A stretch of DNA of 64,000 nucleotides from Rhynochetos jubatus. Its lineage: Eukaryota; Chordata; Aves; Eurypygiformes; Rhynochetidae. The notes beneath the pieces were generated by a model. The model searched no databases, had not been told where the DNA came from, and saw only the letters and a program-made list of their open reading frames with translations. The stretch lies in contig CM050652.1 of the NCBI GenBank assembly GCA_027574665.1, positions 4,754,589-4,818,588 of the forward strand, in the 5' to 3' direction. The stretch's first letter is position 1, and each line of letters starts with the position of its first letter. This document shows, piece after piece, positions 34,601-49,600 of the stretch. The position numbers were made by a program, and so were the translations under genes.

Positions 34601-37600
34601 GTCCACAGAAATCTGAAATTACATTGGCACCCAGGTAGATTTTCCCTCCAACAGTGATTTGAATTGGCCTCCAGCAAATTATTGTGCTTTTCCATATAAA
34701 TTTGGCACCATATACCAAATGGGTTTGCCACCACTGAGCTTGATAAACAGTGAGCTGTTTTTCAGATAGAGGTGTTTGAACAAGTACTTGCAATGTTGGT
34801 TTCCTGCAGCCCAGTCAATCAACACATTTTTCATTTGCCAGGGAATGCCACCTGCTATCCAAAATGCATGTTCTGAGAAGCAAATGACATGGGTGGAGTG
34901 GCAGATGGATCTACAAAAATCAGTTTAAGATGAAGACACTCTTGTCCACTCATCACCACCACAGAAAGAAAACCTCTGGTGGAAGGTGTAGAGTCTCATT
35001 GCTTCGGGTGAATTAGGCACTAGTGAGGCAAGAGGTCTCTACTCAAGGACTGTCTCATTTTGGTTTCCGAGACTCAAAACACTAACACTTTGTGAGTGAA
35101 AGCCAAACCTGGAAGTACTGACACACAACACCTGGTATTTTAGACAGAGCTGTGATTCAGATAACTTTTTGCTCTTTGTCACTAGGGTCTCCCCTTGGAC
35201 TACATGATCACAGAAGAGGAACATAATTTCTGGACTTACTGAATTATGAGGATTACAGGAAACTGCTTAGGAGCTTGGGCAATAAAAAATGAGGGAACAA
35301 AGCTACCATCCCAGGAATGATCTTTGTGTATTTTTCAAAGTCTAATATTTTGGAGTTTGGGCAGAAGGTTCTCTCTTTCAAAAAGAAATAATATTCTGCC
35401 CCAAACTGGGATCTTCATTCCTGAGACCCTCCATGCTGTTCACGATGTCAATGTGAAGTGAGCAATGCATCCTTTCCTCTGTCCATCCACCTGTGGAGAG
35501 GTGGCACTCATGCCTCCAATGTGCCCAGGCTTACATGCCCAACACAATGATCTGAATTAGGGAAACAAATGCCTTGTTCTGAGGGGCTAGGAAGCTCCAG
35601 AACAGGTCAGGAGTTCTGCTAGGAAAGAAACAATTTCTGGATAGGCATCCTCAGTATCTAAGCATACTCTTCCTCTCTCAACCAGAGTGGAGCCTCAGAG
35701 AAACTCCCATCTCTTGTGATGTCTCCTTGGAGGAATTTCCTTCCCAAAACCCTTGCCTAGAGGACCCGATGCAGATATAAGCACAGAAAAAGCAGAACAA
35801 ACCCTTTGAGGTGACTGGCTGCATCCTCATCCTCCTGGAAATGCCTTGTCATGCCACAGTTCTCCAGTGCCATCCTCTCCAGCAACTTGTGGTCCACATC
35901 ATTGCCAATGCCAATGGTGAAGAGGCAGAATTTATCACGGATGACATCCTTGGTGTTGCTGAGGATTTTGGACGACTGTGTTTCCCCAACAGTGGGCCTC
36001 CCATCCGTGAGGAAGATGATCAGAGAGACACTCCTGGCATCAATGTCGTTCTGAGCAATGTAATCATTTAGCAGCTTTGCACCGGTCTGGAGAGCACCGT
36101 TAATATTAGTCCCTGGGAAGGTACCAAAATGATTAGCTCATTTCTCCTTCTAAGAGCAGTACAAATAATTTCCTTAAGTTCCTTTTAGTATGATGACAGA
36201 ATCTGTCCATCAGGATGTTCCTTTTCTCTGCATGAGGTTGCACTAGCCCTTTAACGCAGTTCAGCTCTGTTACTCAGCACCAGTTTGGGATAGTTTTTTA
36301 TAGCCTTATGAACTGAATTATGGATTGCAGTCTATTATGTGAAACTGCTGTATTCTTGAACATCTCAATGTACAATAGTCAGCCTTGGTAAGCAGAGTCA
36401 CAGCACATACCATGTCCTGCAGGTACATACAAAACCAGTTAAACTTAATTAGGGACTCTCCCAGATGGTATCTGAACTGGGAAAACAAGTTCTGCTCATT
36501 TTGTCTGAAGGGCACAAGATTTGAAGAGAGGAAAAAAGCCTTCAAATAGGAAAACAAGTGGTTGGGTTTGTTCTTCAAACCCCAGCGGCTAGCAAAGTTT
36601 AAAGGGAAGAGAAATGGCTTTGTTAGCTGAGGAGTGTGTTTTCACAAAACAACTGGCTGGTGAAGAATGGAGCTGCCTGAAGTGGGGAGGGAGGAACAAA
36701 ACAGAAAATAAATGAGGGAATAAATGTACTTCAGAAGAATGGCCATGAAAAGGATTCAATCCTACTGTGTGTTCAGAAAAAAAGAAAGCAGGAAAATGAG
36801 TACAGGTGTCTCCTCGCTCTGTTTTTTTGTGTGTGTACTAGCTAAAGCAAAGAAGGATTGGTTGTGGAACCTTTGCAAGATCTGAACATCTGGGTTAAAA
36901 ACAGCTCTCAGAAAAAAGCAGGTGAAATGTGTTAAGAGCCATACACAACAGGCTCTTCCTAGGAGTCCAGAAAAGGAGATCTAGGGAGGTTATCCAAGGA
37001 CGTGCTAGCAGGTCTGACTATGCACCACATACCTAGAAAAAGCATTCACAGCTCCAGTGACTGCGGCCAGACAAGGAACAGGAAAGGGGCTAAGACTTTC
37101 AGAAGTTCTCAAAATCTAGACTGTGTTGTTTTGAAAAATGGTTTGAACCAAAACCCTGCACCTAAATATGAGAGAGCTAATACTCTCTCAGTCTCCATCC
37201 AGATCCAGAATTTCAGAAAGAATTTTTTCCTCAGAAACAAAAGAAAATCCTCCATGCAGCAGACAGTGTCATCGCAAACCCAGCCACATCAGAGCTGCCA
37301 AGCACTTAAAACTGCCTTTTGCCACATGCACAAATCTTTAGCAGCTCAATTTTGTTCCCATTTCTTCGTTGTGTGAATATGACAGCACGTTCTTCCCGTG
37401 CATGATCTGTGAGCCTGAGTGCATTCACGTTCCCTGGAACATAAGCAACAGGACCTTTATAGGGAAAATGCAGTTAGCCAAAGCTAAAGTACCACAGACC
37501 TGTAGTGGAGGATCACTGCATCTTCCTGTTGAACCCAAGTTAATAATTTCCTTTTACTTTTGTTCTCTCCTAGGTTCATGGGCAAACTCAGCTGGTTCCT

Positions 37601-40600
37601 GCAGAGCTCTTTTGGCTCTTCAGGAGCAAAAAGGTTTGTATTCTGAGTTTATCCCCATTATTGGCAATTGTTTAACTGGGCAGGTCCCTTGACCACTTCC
37701 TAAACTCTTCCTCTCACAATACAAATGGTATCACAAACCATCCTGTTTGCTTTGTGTTTTTATCAGAGAGTTTCCTTTGCTAGGAGTGGCCACTGCTCAG
37801 GGGCAGCCATGGGAAGGCCCTGTCTGACCTCCATCCACCTGTGGCTGCTTCACAGGGAAGGATTTTCATAGGTCACTTTGTAGCCCTCTTCTTACCCAAG
37901 GAGTGCTCAGCAAGGATGGACACAGCTGCCAAAGTATGTTTGATTACAAACCTCAGTTATTTTTATATTAGTGTCCATAGCTTCATAGGAGACCAGTGAA
38001 TCAAATTGAAAACCATGCCTGCACTCTGTCACTGTTCTGGGGTCTCCTCCTCTGCCCTCTTCACTCCCAGCAACAAGGCACAAGCAAAAGGGGACAAGAA
38101 ATTCTCAAATGTCGTTCTGGCTGCTCCTTGGTTGAGACAAGAAGACAGTACAAGGTGAGAAACCAGGTGTACAGAAGGCAATCCCCCAGCCCACACTGGG
38201 TTGTACATCCCTGGGATTTCCAGTCTGGAAACAAAAAATCACGTGCTTAATTTTACACAGGCTTTCAGAAACTGCACAAGCACTGGCCCTGTGTCTCCTT
38301 CATGATGATATGGTATTTTTTTCCCCTGCATCCTCAAGAAATAATCCTGGAAACTTCCCCACTCTGAGGGTCTCACCAGATAAATGGGAGAATAGGCCCA
38401 AGCTGGATTTCTAAGTATAACAGGTTATATGACCAGATATGGGGACACCTTCCCATCATGTACATTGATAAAAGGCAGATACCATTCTGTCACATAACCC
38501 TGAGTGGACGTAGGGAAGGGTCCCCCTTGTCCCATGACCTAAGTCCCAATGTCTTTATTACTACGTGCTACAGGACCACATTCACCACTCTTCATTCTGG
38601 TGTAATTAATTGTGTAGCAAAATTAATCCCGTTCATATCTCTGGATCGTACCTCCGGTAGGTGACATGTTATGGATGTACTTTTTGGCATCTCTTATATT
38701 ATTTGGAGTAACTGGCACCAGCCGGTCCTGCTGCCAGACCTTTATTCGGTTGGAAAAGCCAATGATATTGAAGTGGTCTTCAGGCCTTAGGTCCTGGAGA
38801 ATTGTGAAGAGAGCTTCTTTGGTCTAGAAAGAGAAGAGAAAAGAGACCAGTAGGCACAACTGTCACTGCTTTAGAGGGCAAGAATTTAATTCTTAAGATG
38901 TTTACTGATGTTTTAGGTATTTCTACACTGCCAGTTTGTCTCATGAAGAAAATGGGGATGTCCTTCACTGTCTCAAGGCCTGATCTCTGGACTGCCAGGG
39001 ATAAATATAAGACAAAAGAACAACTCTTGCCCAAAAGATACTGCAAAGATTTGAGACAGGTCTGCATCTAATTAAGCTTAAAAATCGTGCATGACAACTA
39101 GGATAAAGGCTCCCAGTGCCTGGGAGAACCATGCCTTGAACTAAGACTACTGAATAACACTGACTAATACCAAAAGCTTCATGGAGTTCTTTTAAAGCCC
39201 TATAGACTTGCAGTAAGCTGTAAGTGGCACATGGCTAAAAACTTGTAAGTTGAAATACCTCTAAATATGTCAAGGATGTACATGCTCTGTTCATAATTAG
39301 GATACTGATTGGTATATACATACTTCAATGAATAGCTCCAGCAATTAACAAATATTTAAGCTGATATGTTCAAATGAGTAAGATACAAAAAGAAGCCCTG
39401 ACTAGTCATCACAGATTCTACCCGTCAGTCAGTTTTGTTCCAGGCATGTTGTTTTTATAGCAATGTGCCAACATTATGTTGCTCTGCTGTTCATCATCCT
39501 ACATAAATATAGGCAACCAGAGCAAGGAAAGCTGGTATCAAGACAAGTTCATAGTGAGAGAGGTCAAGGTTCCTGGGTGATGGGTAAACAGACCACTCAG
39601 GCTAAGTCAACAAGAAGAGTGCAGATGTGTCCAGTAGTACCCACGGTGACCAACTTTGATTTAGCAGCCCTGCAGCTGTGTTCACATGGAGACAACCTTC
39701 AGCTTAGTAAGACCAGCTGAGAGAAGATGCCCCAAATCAGTCTCTGTCCATGCAAACATACCGTATATTGAGATGCAAAACACATGGGAGGAATACAAGG
39801 CAATATCTGTAAGCAAAGGGCTCAGCACCTTCTCAGCTCTGCCCCTTCTTGGCCACTATTTAGCCTTTCAAATTCCAAGGAAAGCTATGCAGGAAATAAT
39901 ATGGTGGAATCATCAGATTTAAAGGTTTCTCACATGCCTGTCGGAAATATGTGAAGGGCTTGTCCAGAAAAAATAGAAAAGCTAATCAGCAGCGCTGGAA
40001 ACCTCATGTTTCTCAGCCTGATGTTTCTATGTAAAGACAGTTTGGAAAGGAGCTGAAAGGACTGATCAAGCTGTGTCATCAATCTCCCTCTGGATTCTGC
40101 ATTGATGCTGATGATGCAATGGTGCAACTGCAAACAAATTACCACCACAGTAGAATCTCTAATCCTCCCAGCTGGTGATTTGGCTTGCAGTTCATCTGAA
40201 GTTAAGGGGAATATTTTCCATAGCTTCCAACATTTTGGAGCCAGGTCTGGAATCCCTCCCTGCCTGTTTCAGTCTTCCGTATAAACCATTTTTCTCTGTA
40301 GGGATCACAGGATTCATCCCTCCATTTGCTTAGCTGGAACATTGCTCCACGTCTCACCACCACGCACTTCATGAATGCTTCGTAGATCAGAATACTATAC
40401 CAAGTGCTGGTGGAAACAGCTCTTTCAAAGAGAAGGGAGGGACCCCACTAGGTTGATGTCATGATGTGCACCAAATAAACTTTCAAGAATACGAATGCTT
40501 GCCCCAAACATGAGGGCTGTCTCCCCAGTCTAACAGTCCATAGAGGACTTAAGATGATCTAAGTAGTTTTTATTTGAAAAAGAAGGGAAGGTTTTACGCT

Positions 40601-43600
40601 CTCTTGTTTCTTTTACAATAGCTTTTGTATTGTAAAAATGCATCAGATAATACATGACACCACCCTTCAGAGGGACACTCAAATATTCCCAATCCCATTT
40701 TACAGTAATGAAAACCAAGGCACAGACTACTTTAGTAATGATGTCAAGGCCAAAAATGTCCAAAACTTGTTGTTTCCAGCCTTTGATCCAGCAGTCGAAA
40801 CCATCTCTCGTGCCTGTGTAGAAGGGCAAAGCCACAGTCCTACTGTGGAGAACAGGACTCTTGGATTTACTTCATGATAACAACAGCAGGCTATGTCCCT
40901 CAAAAAAATGGGATCAAAGAAAGCAGAAAGCCAAAATGTAGAAGTTTCTATCCTGTGTGAGTGTGATCAGGCCTTAATGCCAACTTCTGCTGAAGGAAAT
41001 TTTGGGTAGGATGTTAAACAAGAAACAATGAGACCACAACATCTCCCCATGTGCAACATCCCTTCACTGCTCCCCACCAAGGTAGGCAAGGGAGAGAAGC
41101 AGAGGTACCCAGAAGCAATGATTTGGAGGGAAATTCCCTACGTCTCATTATCCATATTATAGCTCTGATTATAATTAACATCACTTGACCTTTTCCATTA
41201 CAAAACACCTCTTTTCAGTTTTTTTACATTCTGCCAAATTGCATTTTTCTCAGAGGGATTTATTGGGCCCAAACAGCTCTGTTGTTTATGGAACAAGGCA
41301 AGAGGAAAAATAATCTTGCTTTGGCCTTCTCGAAGAGAGACCGTATCTCACCTCCAGTGTGCTCAGAAATTCCTTTTGACATTCTTGCCTGTCAAGCCAA
41401 AAGAAAAGGAAAAGGAAAAACAGCACAACACAGAGCAGCAGTGCAGTTTGTGTGCACACAGCATCCAAGCTAGAAGTGCAGAGGGGTCAGGAGGGAGCTG
41501 AAGCAGACTTCCCTAGAAAACACAGCACGTCCCCACACCCTCATACAGGGGCCAAATGTGGGTTGGGACCAACTCTCTCTCCCCTTCTTTCATTCTCTTT
41601 CCTTTTTGTCTCTTATTTTTGTCATAATTAAGTCATTTCCATGGAGTTTAAGTCTGTTCTTCCCAGGAAAAAGTTGTCATATTTTAATGCAGACACACAG
41701 ACCGCCTGGATCCTGGCATCTCTATCATGTGTTTCTCTCTGCAATTTCAAAAAACCCACAACTTTGAATTTGTGTAATGTACATACATACAAGTGTGTGT
41801 ATGTGCACATGGTTTTGCTCCAAAGCAAACAGAATGATGGAGGCCATATGGTTCATTCTCCTGTAGCTTTTACCTCATCCCCAGTAAAAATGAAGGGTGG
41901 GATTCAGCTTCCCCAAATCAGTCATCAGAAAGCTGGGCATTGCATCTAATCCCTCCCGAGGCAGGGAAATACACCTCCAGAGAGTAATCCACCCCATCTG
42001 TTTTGGATAGGGTTTAGGATGGGCTGAGTCATTGTCTGGAAGTGACTGTCATCCAGCATTGCCTCCAAGAGGCTGAGTAGCTCAACTATAGAGAAGGTGG
42101 GACTCACCTCAAGACCTAATCCTTCCCAGTCCTGAGCATTATGGTGCTTACTGGAGCCAAAAGGAGTTGAACTGGCTCTCCATCTCTCCCAGAGCACTCT
42201 GAATTTCCTGGCCCATTCCTGTGTGTTTCCATCTCTCCTCCCAGACCATAAGGAGCTTCAGGTTTACCCTAAAGACGGGGGTGGCAAGACACACTTCGCT
42301 ACCAATATCCCTCACCCGTAAATGGGTTGCGAGAGAGACGTGACTTCCCTCTGGAGGGTTGGATATGATTCAGGAGCTGGCAGGCAAAAGCAACATTAAA
42401 TAAGAATATTTTGGTGAAAGTGCACTGCTTGAAACCCTTAAGTACGCAGCTATGACCGAGTGCTCTTGGTGCCCAGCCCCCTACTCCAGTCTCCACCAGC
42501 CCCCAGGCAGAGATTTGCAGAGCTCTTCGTGCAGAGAGTGCCTGGCAGCAGCTGCAGTCAGGACACGGCAGCAGGTTCCTCATTCTGGCCTTGTAAGGCC
42601 ACAGCTGGAACTTCTCCTGGCTCTGAGGAGCCAAGGGCTGAGGCTGCTGTGGGATTCCCAAGCTGCTCCTCTGCGGACAGGGTCTTTGCACTTCCAGTCC
42701 CGCCAGGGCCCAGTGAGTCATTGCACTGAAACTCCTGCCAAGGCACACTCCTGTAAGGCAGAAAATTAACCATTTCTTCTGTGGTGAGGGCCAGGATTGT
42801 TCCTCCATGGCTGTGCGTGCACTGATTGATTTTGGGGATAAGCTGGGCACAGATCTAACCCACTCGCACTGAGGAAGTCTGGTTGAAGGGTCCAGCACCC
42901 TTGTGCCATCTGCCGTAAGATGAAAAACATCTCCCAGTGTGTTTTCCTGGGTGGATGCATTTTCATGTGGAGAGTGGAGCAAGTATTAAAGGAGAGGATG
43001 TCAGGAAGTAGCTATACAGAACAGCCGGGGAAAAAAAAAATCTTTTTCTGACAGTTGGGAATGGTTTGTCGCTGCCGGAGAAGAATTTTAAATCAGGATT
43101 TAAAAGAGGACAACTCGGTGGAGGAAGATTCCTCCATTTCCCCCACATTAGCATGGATGAAATTGAGCTGAAAGATAGAGACTGAATTGCTACCTCCAGT
43201 GCATTTGAGCTGAGAGTGCTGGTGAGAGAGCTGTCAGCACCGCTGGAACACAGGACTTGAAACAGCCACCTCCAGGGCTATGCAACATCACTCCCCAAAT
43301 CTGGAGCAGATCAATGATGGTCTACAGTTTGAGACAGGTGAGGTGACTATGGCTGGGAATGTTCACAGTTTATGTCTGTGCTTCAGAAATTATGAGAAGC
43401 AGAGGATGGACTGTCAATGTCTGAATGACCCATATGCAGACAATGTCCTCTCGAGCCTACAAGCTCAGAGACAAGCCAGCTCCCAGCCACCACTCTGGTG
43501 GTTGTTGTCACCTCCACACCAATATTTAGACATGCAACACAATTGCTGCTCTTCTGGTGTATTCTTGCTAAGAGCCCTGCATCACAGCCAAGATGAGTCC

Positions 43601-46600
43601 AGGCTCTACAACCCCCAGCAACAAAAGGGAAGAGAACTCCCTCCCTCAGCTACACTCCATCCAGTTCAGCTGTGACCTGTCCCTTGGGGCTAGCTCTGAC
43701 AGACCCCACTTAAACACTAGTGGAGCAAAGCATGGGAGGAGACACACTGCCATGGGAGAGCTGAGAGCCTTAAGCTCTTTCTTGGGGCAAAGATCTGCCT
43801 CAGAGACATCTGGGATGATGTCAGACCATCTGGGCACCTTTTAGGAGGTATCTGAGTCCCAGTGACATTTCTCCCACAGTCTCTTGGTTGTTTGAGGAGC
43901 AGGGTGAGGGCGAAGCCTGGCTACCCTGAAAGCTGTGCAGTTCAAGGGGAGACAATGTGTGGTTGTTAGATGCTGTGGCAATGCCAGACAGTGGCCCTGC
44001 TACGAAGCAAGAAGGGAATTCAAGAACCTCATTATAATGCACATCCCAAGCCCACGTATTCACACTTTCCATTGCATATGAGCACTTGTAAGTGCTCCAT
44101 CCTAGGCCCACATCCTCTGTGCAAGCTCCATGCCAACCCATTAAAAAAAAAAATACAATCAAAAGACTTTCAATTCATGCTGTATGGACAGTGGGTCTCC
44201 ACAGTGTAAGTCAGCCCCTTTTGGAAATGGCTTCCAGACACAGAGGGAGCTCTCCCAGCACCCACCTGCCTCTGAGATCACTCGGCAATCCTCAGCTGCA
44301 CCCTGCCCACCCAAACACATCTGCCCTGGCAACGGCTGGGCAGTGAGCCATCAACACCAGTGACACAGCCCCTTTCCAGCTTCAGCCAGCACCCAGAACT
44401 GCGTGGGCTCGAGATCAGTCAGTCTAAAGAGCATGGCTAGCAGAGAGGAAAGCACTCACCACCAAAGCCTTTGGAAAGAAGTACCCGTCAGCTGAAAGTG
44501 CTGCACAAGGACAGTCTGCAGATAACAGACATGGGACCATCTGCAACCACAGACTGAAGGATGCCACAGCTAGAAGGCAAAATTTCAGTATTCTTTATTT
44601 GTCCTTCCAGATCCCCTGTGAGAGACCCTATCTGACAAGAAAGGAGCTAAGGCACAAGATGTAAACTCAAAGGGAATTAGGAACCCACAGCTCTGTCCAA
44701 GGGCTGAGAAACCAGACCTACAGTGTGAAGGAGAAAAGTACAAGTAAATATGTTGTTTGGCAAAACACTGCAAGGACATAGAGAGAGGAAAACCAGAAGA
44801 GCTCCCCCTCCCCTTCAATACCCTCTATGCTTTTGTCCATAACTGTCCCTTTCCAAGCATGCACAGTCCTGAGCTGGCTTTTCCAAGCTACAACAGCCAT
44901 ATCATAGAATTATAAAATGGTTTGGGCTGGAAGGGACCTTAAAGATCATCTAGTTCCAACCCTACCTGCCATCTGGTCAAATCTTCCCATAGTCTGTCAG
45001 AGGCATTAGTACTGTGACTTAAGGAAAGGCTGGCATCAAAGTCACATGTGAAATGGTGCTGTCAAGGACAGAAAAGGTACTGCCATAGACTTGGTTTGGG
45101 ATCCTGTAGCCAAGGGAAAGGCAGTCTGAGCTCCACTGCATTTTATAGGATGGAGCCGAGGTACAGAGAGCACAAAGATTTGGGCAGTGTCATTCCTACT
45201 GAGGTTTGAAGCCACATCTTGGGAGATTTCCTTTCCTTTATCTCCCAGTCTCCTTTACGCAGAAGTGTAGTCTTGGATTTTTTTTTATCTTCCTCCATCC
45301 CCCCTCCGGGGCAGGACAATCTGCCCTTTCTCCCTCTGCAGGGAGCATTGTGCAGTTCAGGGACTGCAGTTCACCCTCCCCCTGTCAATTTATCTTTGTG
45401 CTTTCTTCCTGGCAGACACTGATCGCATAAGCAAGGAAAACTCCTTCACAATTCTGGACAACAAGCATTTTGTTTTACATTGACACTGGCCTGTGATGCA
45501 AGGGAGTTTGGTTGTAGAGCTCTGGACAATAAAGGTCTGTCTCCAATCCATGGTCCAGTCTCTGCCGCCTGAACGTCACCGTTCCCTTACTAGTAAGTTG
45601 AACATTGCTGGCTCCCTGTATGACCTTAGAAAAAGTTGCTTTGCAGTTTCCCTGTCTGCAAAAGGGGAAACTCCATTTAGAGCAACTATTTCTATTGCCT
45701 TTTCTGAAAATTATTTTCCACTTATCATTGAGTAAACCACTGAACTCCGCATTCGTCCAGGGCATTTAAGCGTTGGAATTCTGCTCAGTGAGAGGTAAAA
45801 CTGTCTTCAAGGATGTGGACAAGTTTAGCTATCAGTTGGGGTAACTCACTTCTCTAGCACCCAACAGCACGGTGAGGGTAAGTACATGAAAAATGTATGA
45901 TCTGATTCCTCAGGAACTGGGGGTTCATGTTCCCAGAGGGCAGAGGAGATGCTCAGTCTGCAATCTCACTGCAGCACTGATGATATTAATAAATGCCTGT
46001 ACTATGTTTTAAGGATGCAAGTTCTTATCATCAAGCATCATTCCTTCAAGTCCTTATCAGCACTGCATTATGGTTTACAGTTGAAGCAGTAAATGTTTCT
46101 GTACAATAAGTTAAAGGGAAAAGTTTAAAGGCTGCTGAACAGTGCCATACTGAAATAACCCCACCAGAAACAATGGGTCTACCCAGCCAGACTGACACAG
46201 CAGCATGCAAAGGCCATGTTCTTGTCTTGTGCTTAGCTCATTTTAAGTGGGATTACATCCCATAACATGCCAGTCAGACACTCAAACCCCTACCCTGTCA
46301 GCATGACAAAACACTTCCATGGAGCTAGCAACAAAAAGGTCAACACCAGGGGAAAAGTGCCCCATGCCCTCAATGCAAAGCTTGACATTTCTTCCTCTGC
46401 CCATCCTCAGAAGATGGAGTTAGTCCCAGCACATGAAAACTGTTCCAACAACTCTGAACTTTCATTCTTTGTCACACAGATCAGCTGCTGACACAGCGCT
46501 GGGAAGAGCTGACATGCCCAAGAGGCTGTCCACAGCACATCCCCTTGATTTCAGCAACCATTAGCTGCTGCGTTATGCATCAGGAGTCAGGCTGATACAC

Positions 46601-49600
46601 AGGTTGCTACACTTCACGTTGATTAGCCTCCATTCTTTGTCACATAGCCACTCTCTCACAGTGGGTACCTCAGCAGCTGGAAGCCTGTCTGAAGCTTTTT
46701 AGCCCCTTCGCAGAACATCCTACCTGTGCATGTAACCTGCTAGGAGAAATGTGTTGCTCCTTCACAGAGAAACATTTCCTGTCCATGGAGAAAAGACGTG
46801 TGCTGTTTCACCATGGAGAAATTCCTACTCAGGGATGAGGTGTTATTTCTCCATAAAGATAAGCACTGTACATCCACAGAGATGAAGCATCTGTCATCCC
46901 TCTGAAGAGGCTGTGACTCTGTAGCTGCCTCCTCTCATAGCCCTGGCTGTTCTTCCTTGAACTGTGGTACCTCTTACTTTTAGGTGTGACATCTTCATTT
47001 TCATCTTTAGTGAGTGAGGGATGGTGACAATGGTTGGCTGGTTGGAGCAAAGACCCAGCACTTTCATTCAGATTTAGCAGTAGCAATACAAAACCACTAA
47101 ATTTTTCTTTAAAATAAAAGTAAACTCAACTGTTTTCCCACCTTAGAGTCTGCCAGAGGGCCCTCATAGTCCTCAACCACCTGCTCCCCTTCCCATTTTC
47201 CCAGATCCCCACTCCCTCCTGCACATCTCTGCCTCCAACCCTTCCCCTGCCCACTTCCGTGCCAAGCCACTGCTTCAGCCATGAACAGAGGCCAAGTCTT
47301 GTCCAAAACCCCACAAAGAAGAGAGCAGATGTCTTGGAGAAGATTAAGTCACTACATCAAAGGTAACTAGCCAAGCAAAAGCTCTCTCATAACACAGGTA
47401 GTATCGTATCCCTCAATCCTGAGGGACCTCAAATTACATCATATGGACCTCAGAGTCAGCACAGGCTGCAAACAGATTGATGACTTCATACAGTAATATA
47501 ACATGGAAGGCCTCGCTCCAGCGGGCTTCTACACGAGGTGCCACAGGCACTGCTGAGCTTCAACTGCTCTTCACAGTCAGAAACCAACTGTCCCAGTTCT
47601 GCAATGTGTAGCACACATCCCGTATTAGGGTGAAGGGGTATTTACTTAGAAATAGCAGTGTTATTGCAAGCAGTGTTAGACTAACAGCTTAAGTCTTGGC
47701 AAAGATCTTTTAGACCTGGGGAATCTTGTACAGCCATAAGTTTGCCAGCTAAACAGACAAGACTCTGCAAAAGGACAAGCACAGACAAAGAAAATAACCT
47801 ACCTAAGTTCACATAACTGATCCATGATGAAGACATGAATAGAAGCCAGGTCTGGCTTGCCAGTTATTACTCCAGCAACTGCAAAAACACAATTCCACCT
47901 CAGAAGGGGCTATTAAAGAAATCTGGATCTGTAGCTTTATATACTTGTGTGTGTATGCCAGGACCTTAAGCATACTAATAGGCTTTAATGGCTCTGACCA
48001 GCCCCACCTGGGGCCTCCACCCACACTCCTGCCCATTTAAGCTCCAGTTTGGGCCCTCAGTCCTAGTCTGAGTCTTAGAGCAAGAGTTATGCTGTACCTG
48101 ACTCTAGCTCTGCTGCAGCTATGTGGTCATGCCTCAATGACCTTCATCCATAGGCTGATTCCCCAGCTTGATTTAGCCCTTTCCTTTTCACTATGGACTT
48201 GCCTGGTGACCACTGGGCTCTGTCTGCCACTTCAGTAGCACCTGTTTTCAGTTCATCCTTTGAATTCAGCAAAGGTCCCATTAAAAGCCTTAGGAGAACT
48301 CTCAGTGTCTTCACAGGGTTTCAGTTCCAACCTCAGCAGCATTTTCATGTTAAACTCTGCACTTGCCTTTGCATCCTATTTACACTGAACCCAGTTAAAG
48401 GACTTGCCGTTTATAGGTGGGCTGGGAAACTCTGATTCTAATGCCTCAGCATGGAGTAAATCAGCTGGGGACATGCTGGCTTTTAGCCCTGAGACCAGAA
48501 GAAGATGCTCCCTGCCCTGAACATCTGAGGGCATCTTGCTCTGAAGGTTACTTGTTTCTCTGTATGACCCTGCCATTATTTATGTATTTTAGGGTTTGGG
48601 GAAGGCAGATGATTTTGCTGCATCACAGGTACTTGCCCCTTTCTTGGAAGCTAGGCAATTAAGGTCTATATGGATCTGATGTTGTATTTACTGTAGTAAT
48701 TCCATATTCACACCTTCAGAGGGGACTGAGAGGGCACAGCTGTTGTGTATTCCCAAGTAGGAGGCAGCTGCATGAAGCTGTCTGTGCTGGGGATGCTGCA
48801 CACAGCTCTTTGTTCACTCAGGCTGTTGTTTTCCAACAGAAGCGGAAAAGCTGACAAATCTTTCCTCTTCACAGTAGATTTAAACTCGATAAAGGCTGTA
48901 ATTAGAATTAGCATTTTTTCCAAAGTCCCCTGTTGATTTAAGGTAGCTCTCCTGGGCAGCAGCCATTATTTGGACTAGCACTCAACAGGCCCGCAGCCAG
49001 CTCTGCAGCAACCACCAGAAGTCAGTGGAGTTTGGAGCGAGAACATCCAGTGCTCAGGTGTTTGTCTGCCCCCTCACCGCCCCGAAACTACTCAGAGGGA
49101 GTCTGTGTGCTGAGGCAGTGGGGTTTAGGGATATGTGTGTACAAGGCACTCAGGCCCTCAGAAGGGCTCAGAAGATGTGGTCACAGACCAAGGGTACTGA
49201 CAGTGTCCCTTGGATGGATGCAGGTAAATAAACTGAAGCATTTTCAAATACGCAGCAGGTCCCAGCTTCAGTTGAGTTTCTCCTAGTGCAATTAACCTCA
49301 GGGAAAATTACAGTCTGGCACACTACCGCTGACAAGTTGCCAGGCTTGCGGTGTAGCCAACTGTTTAACTGAGTGTGTGGGCATTTGTTGCCTGTGGGAA
49401 AGGTAAGGTGAAATGAATCTGTGGTTGAAACAACTACATTTTACCACATGTCTGCAAAACATCTGCAAATCCATCCTCTTGTGGCACATTCATAGCTTGG
49501 AACATGCTTGTTCTATAACGCTGAATTGCAGGCTGATAAAGGTCCTTTATCACCATGGCTAGTGAAGCTGGGGATAATCATGGCGATCGCAATGTGGTGG

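Larger units (their letters stand above)
33045..35802 (-). other. ITIH5 intron
   Basis: Contains two stacked CR1 3' ends (33316-33372, 33391-33686) and an A-rich simple repeat (34216-34277). Remaining sequence unremarkable. Confidence 0.7.

Noticed and set aside
42299..42982. Longest uninterrupted open frame outside the exons, 227 codons, minus strand
   Set aside because: No recognisable domain, mixed composition, inside an ITIH5 intron and no clear splice or promoter context. Probably chance.
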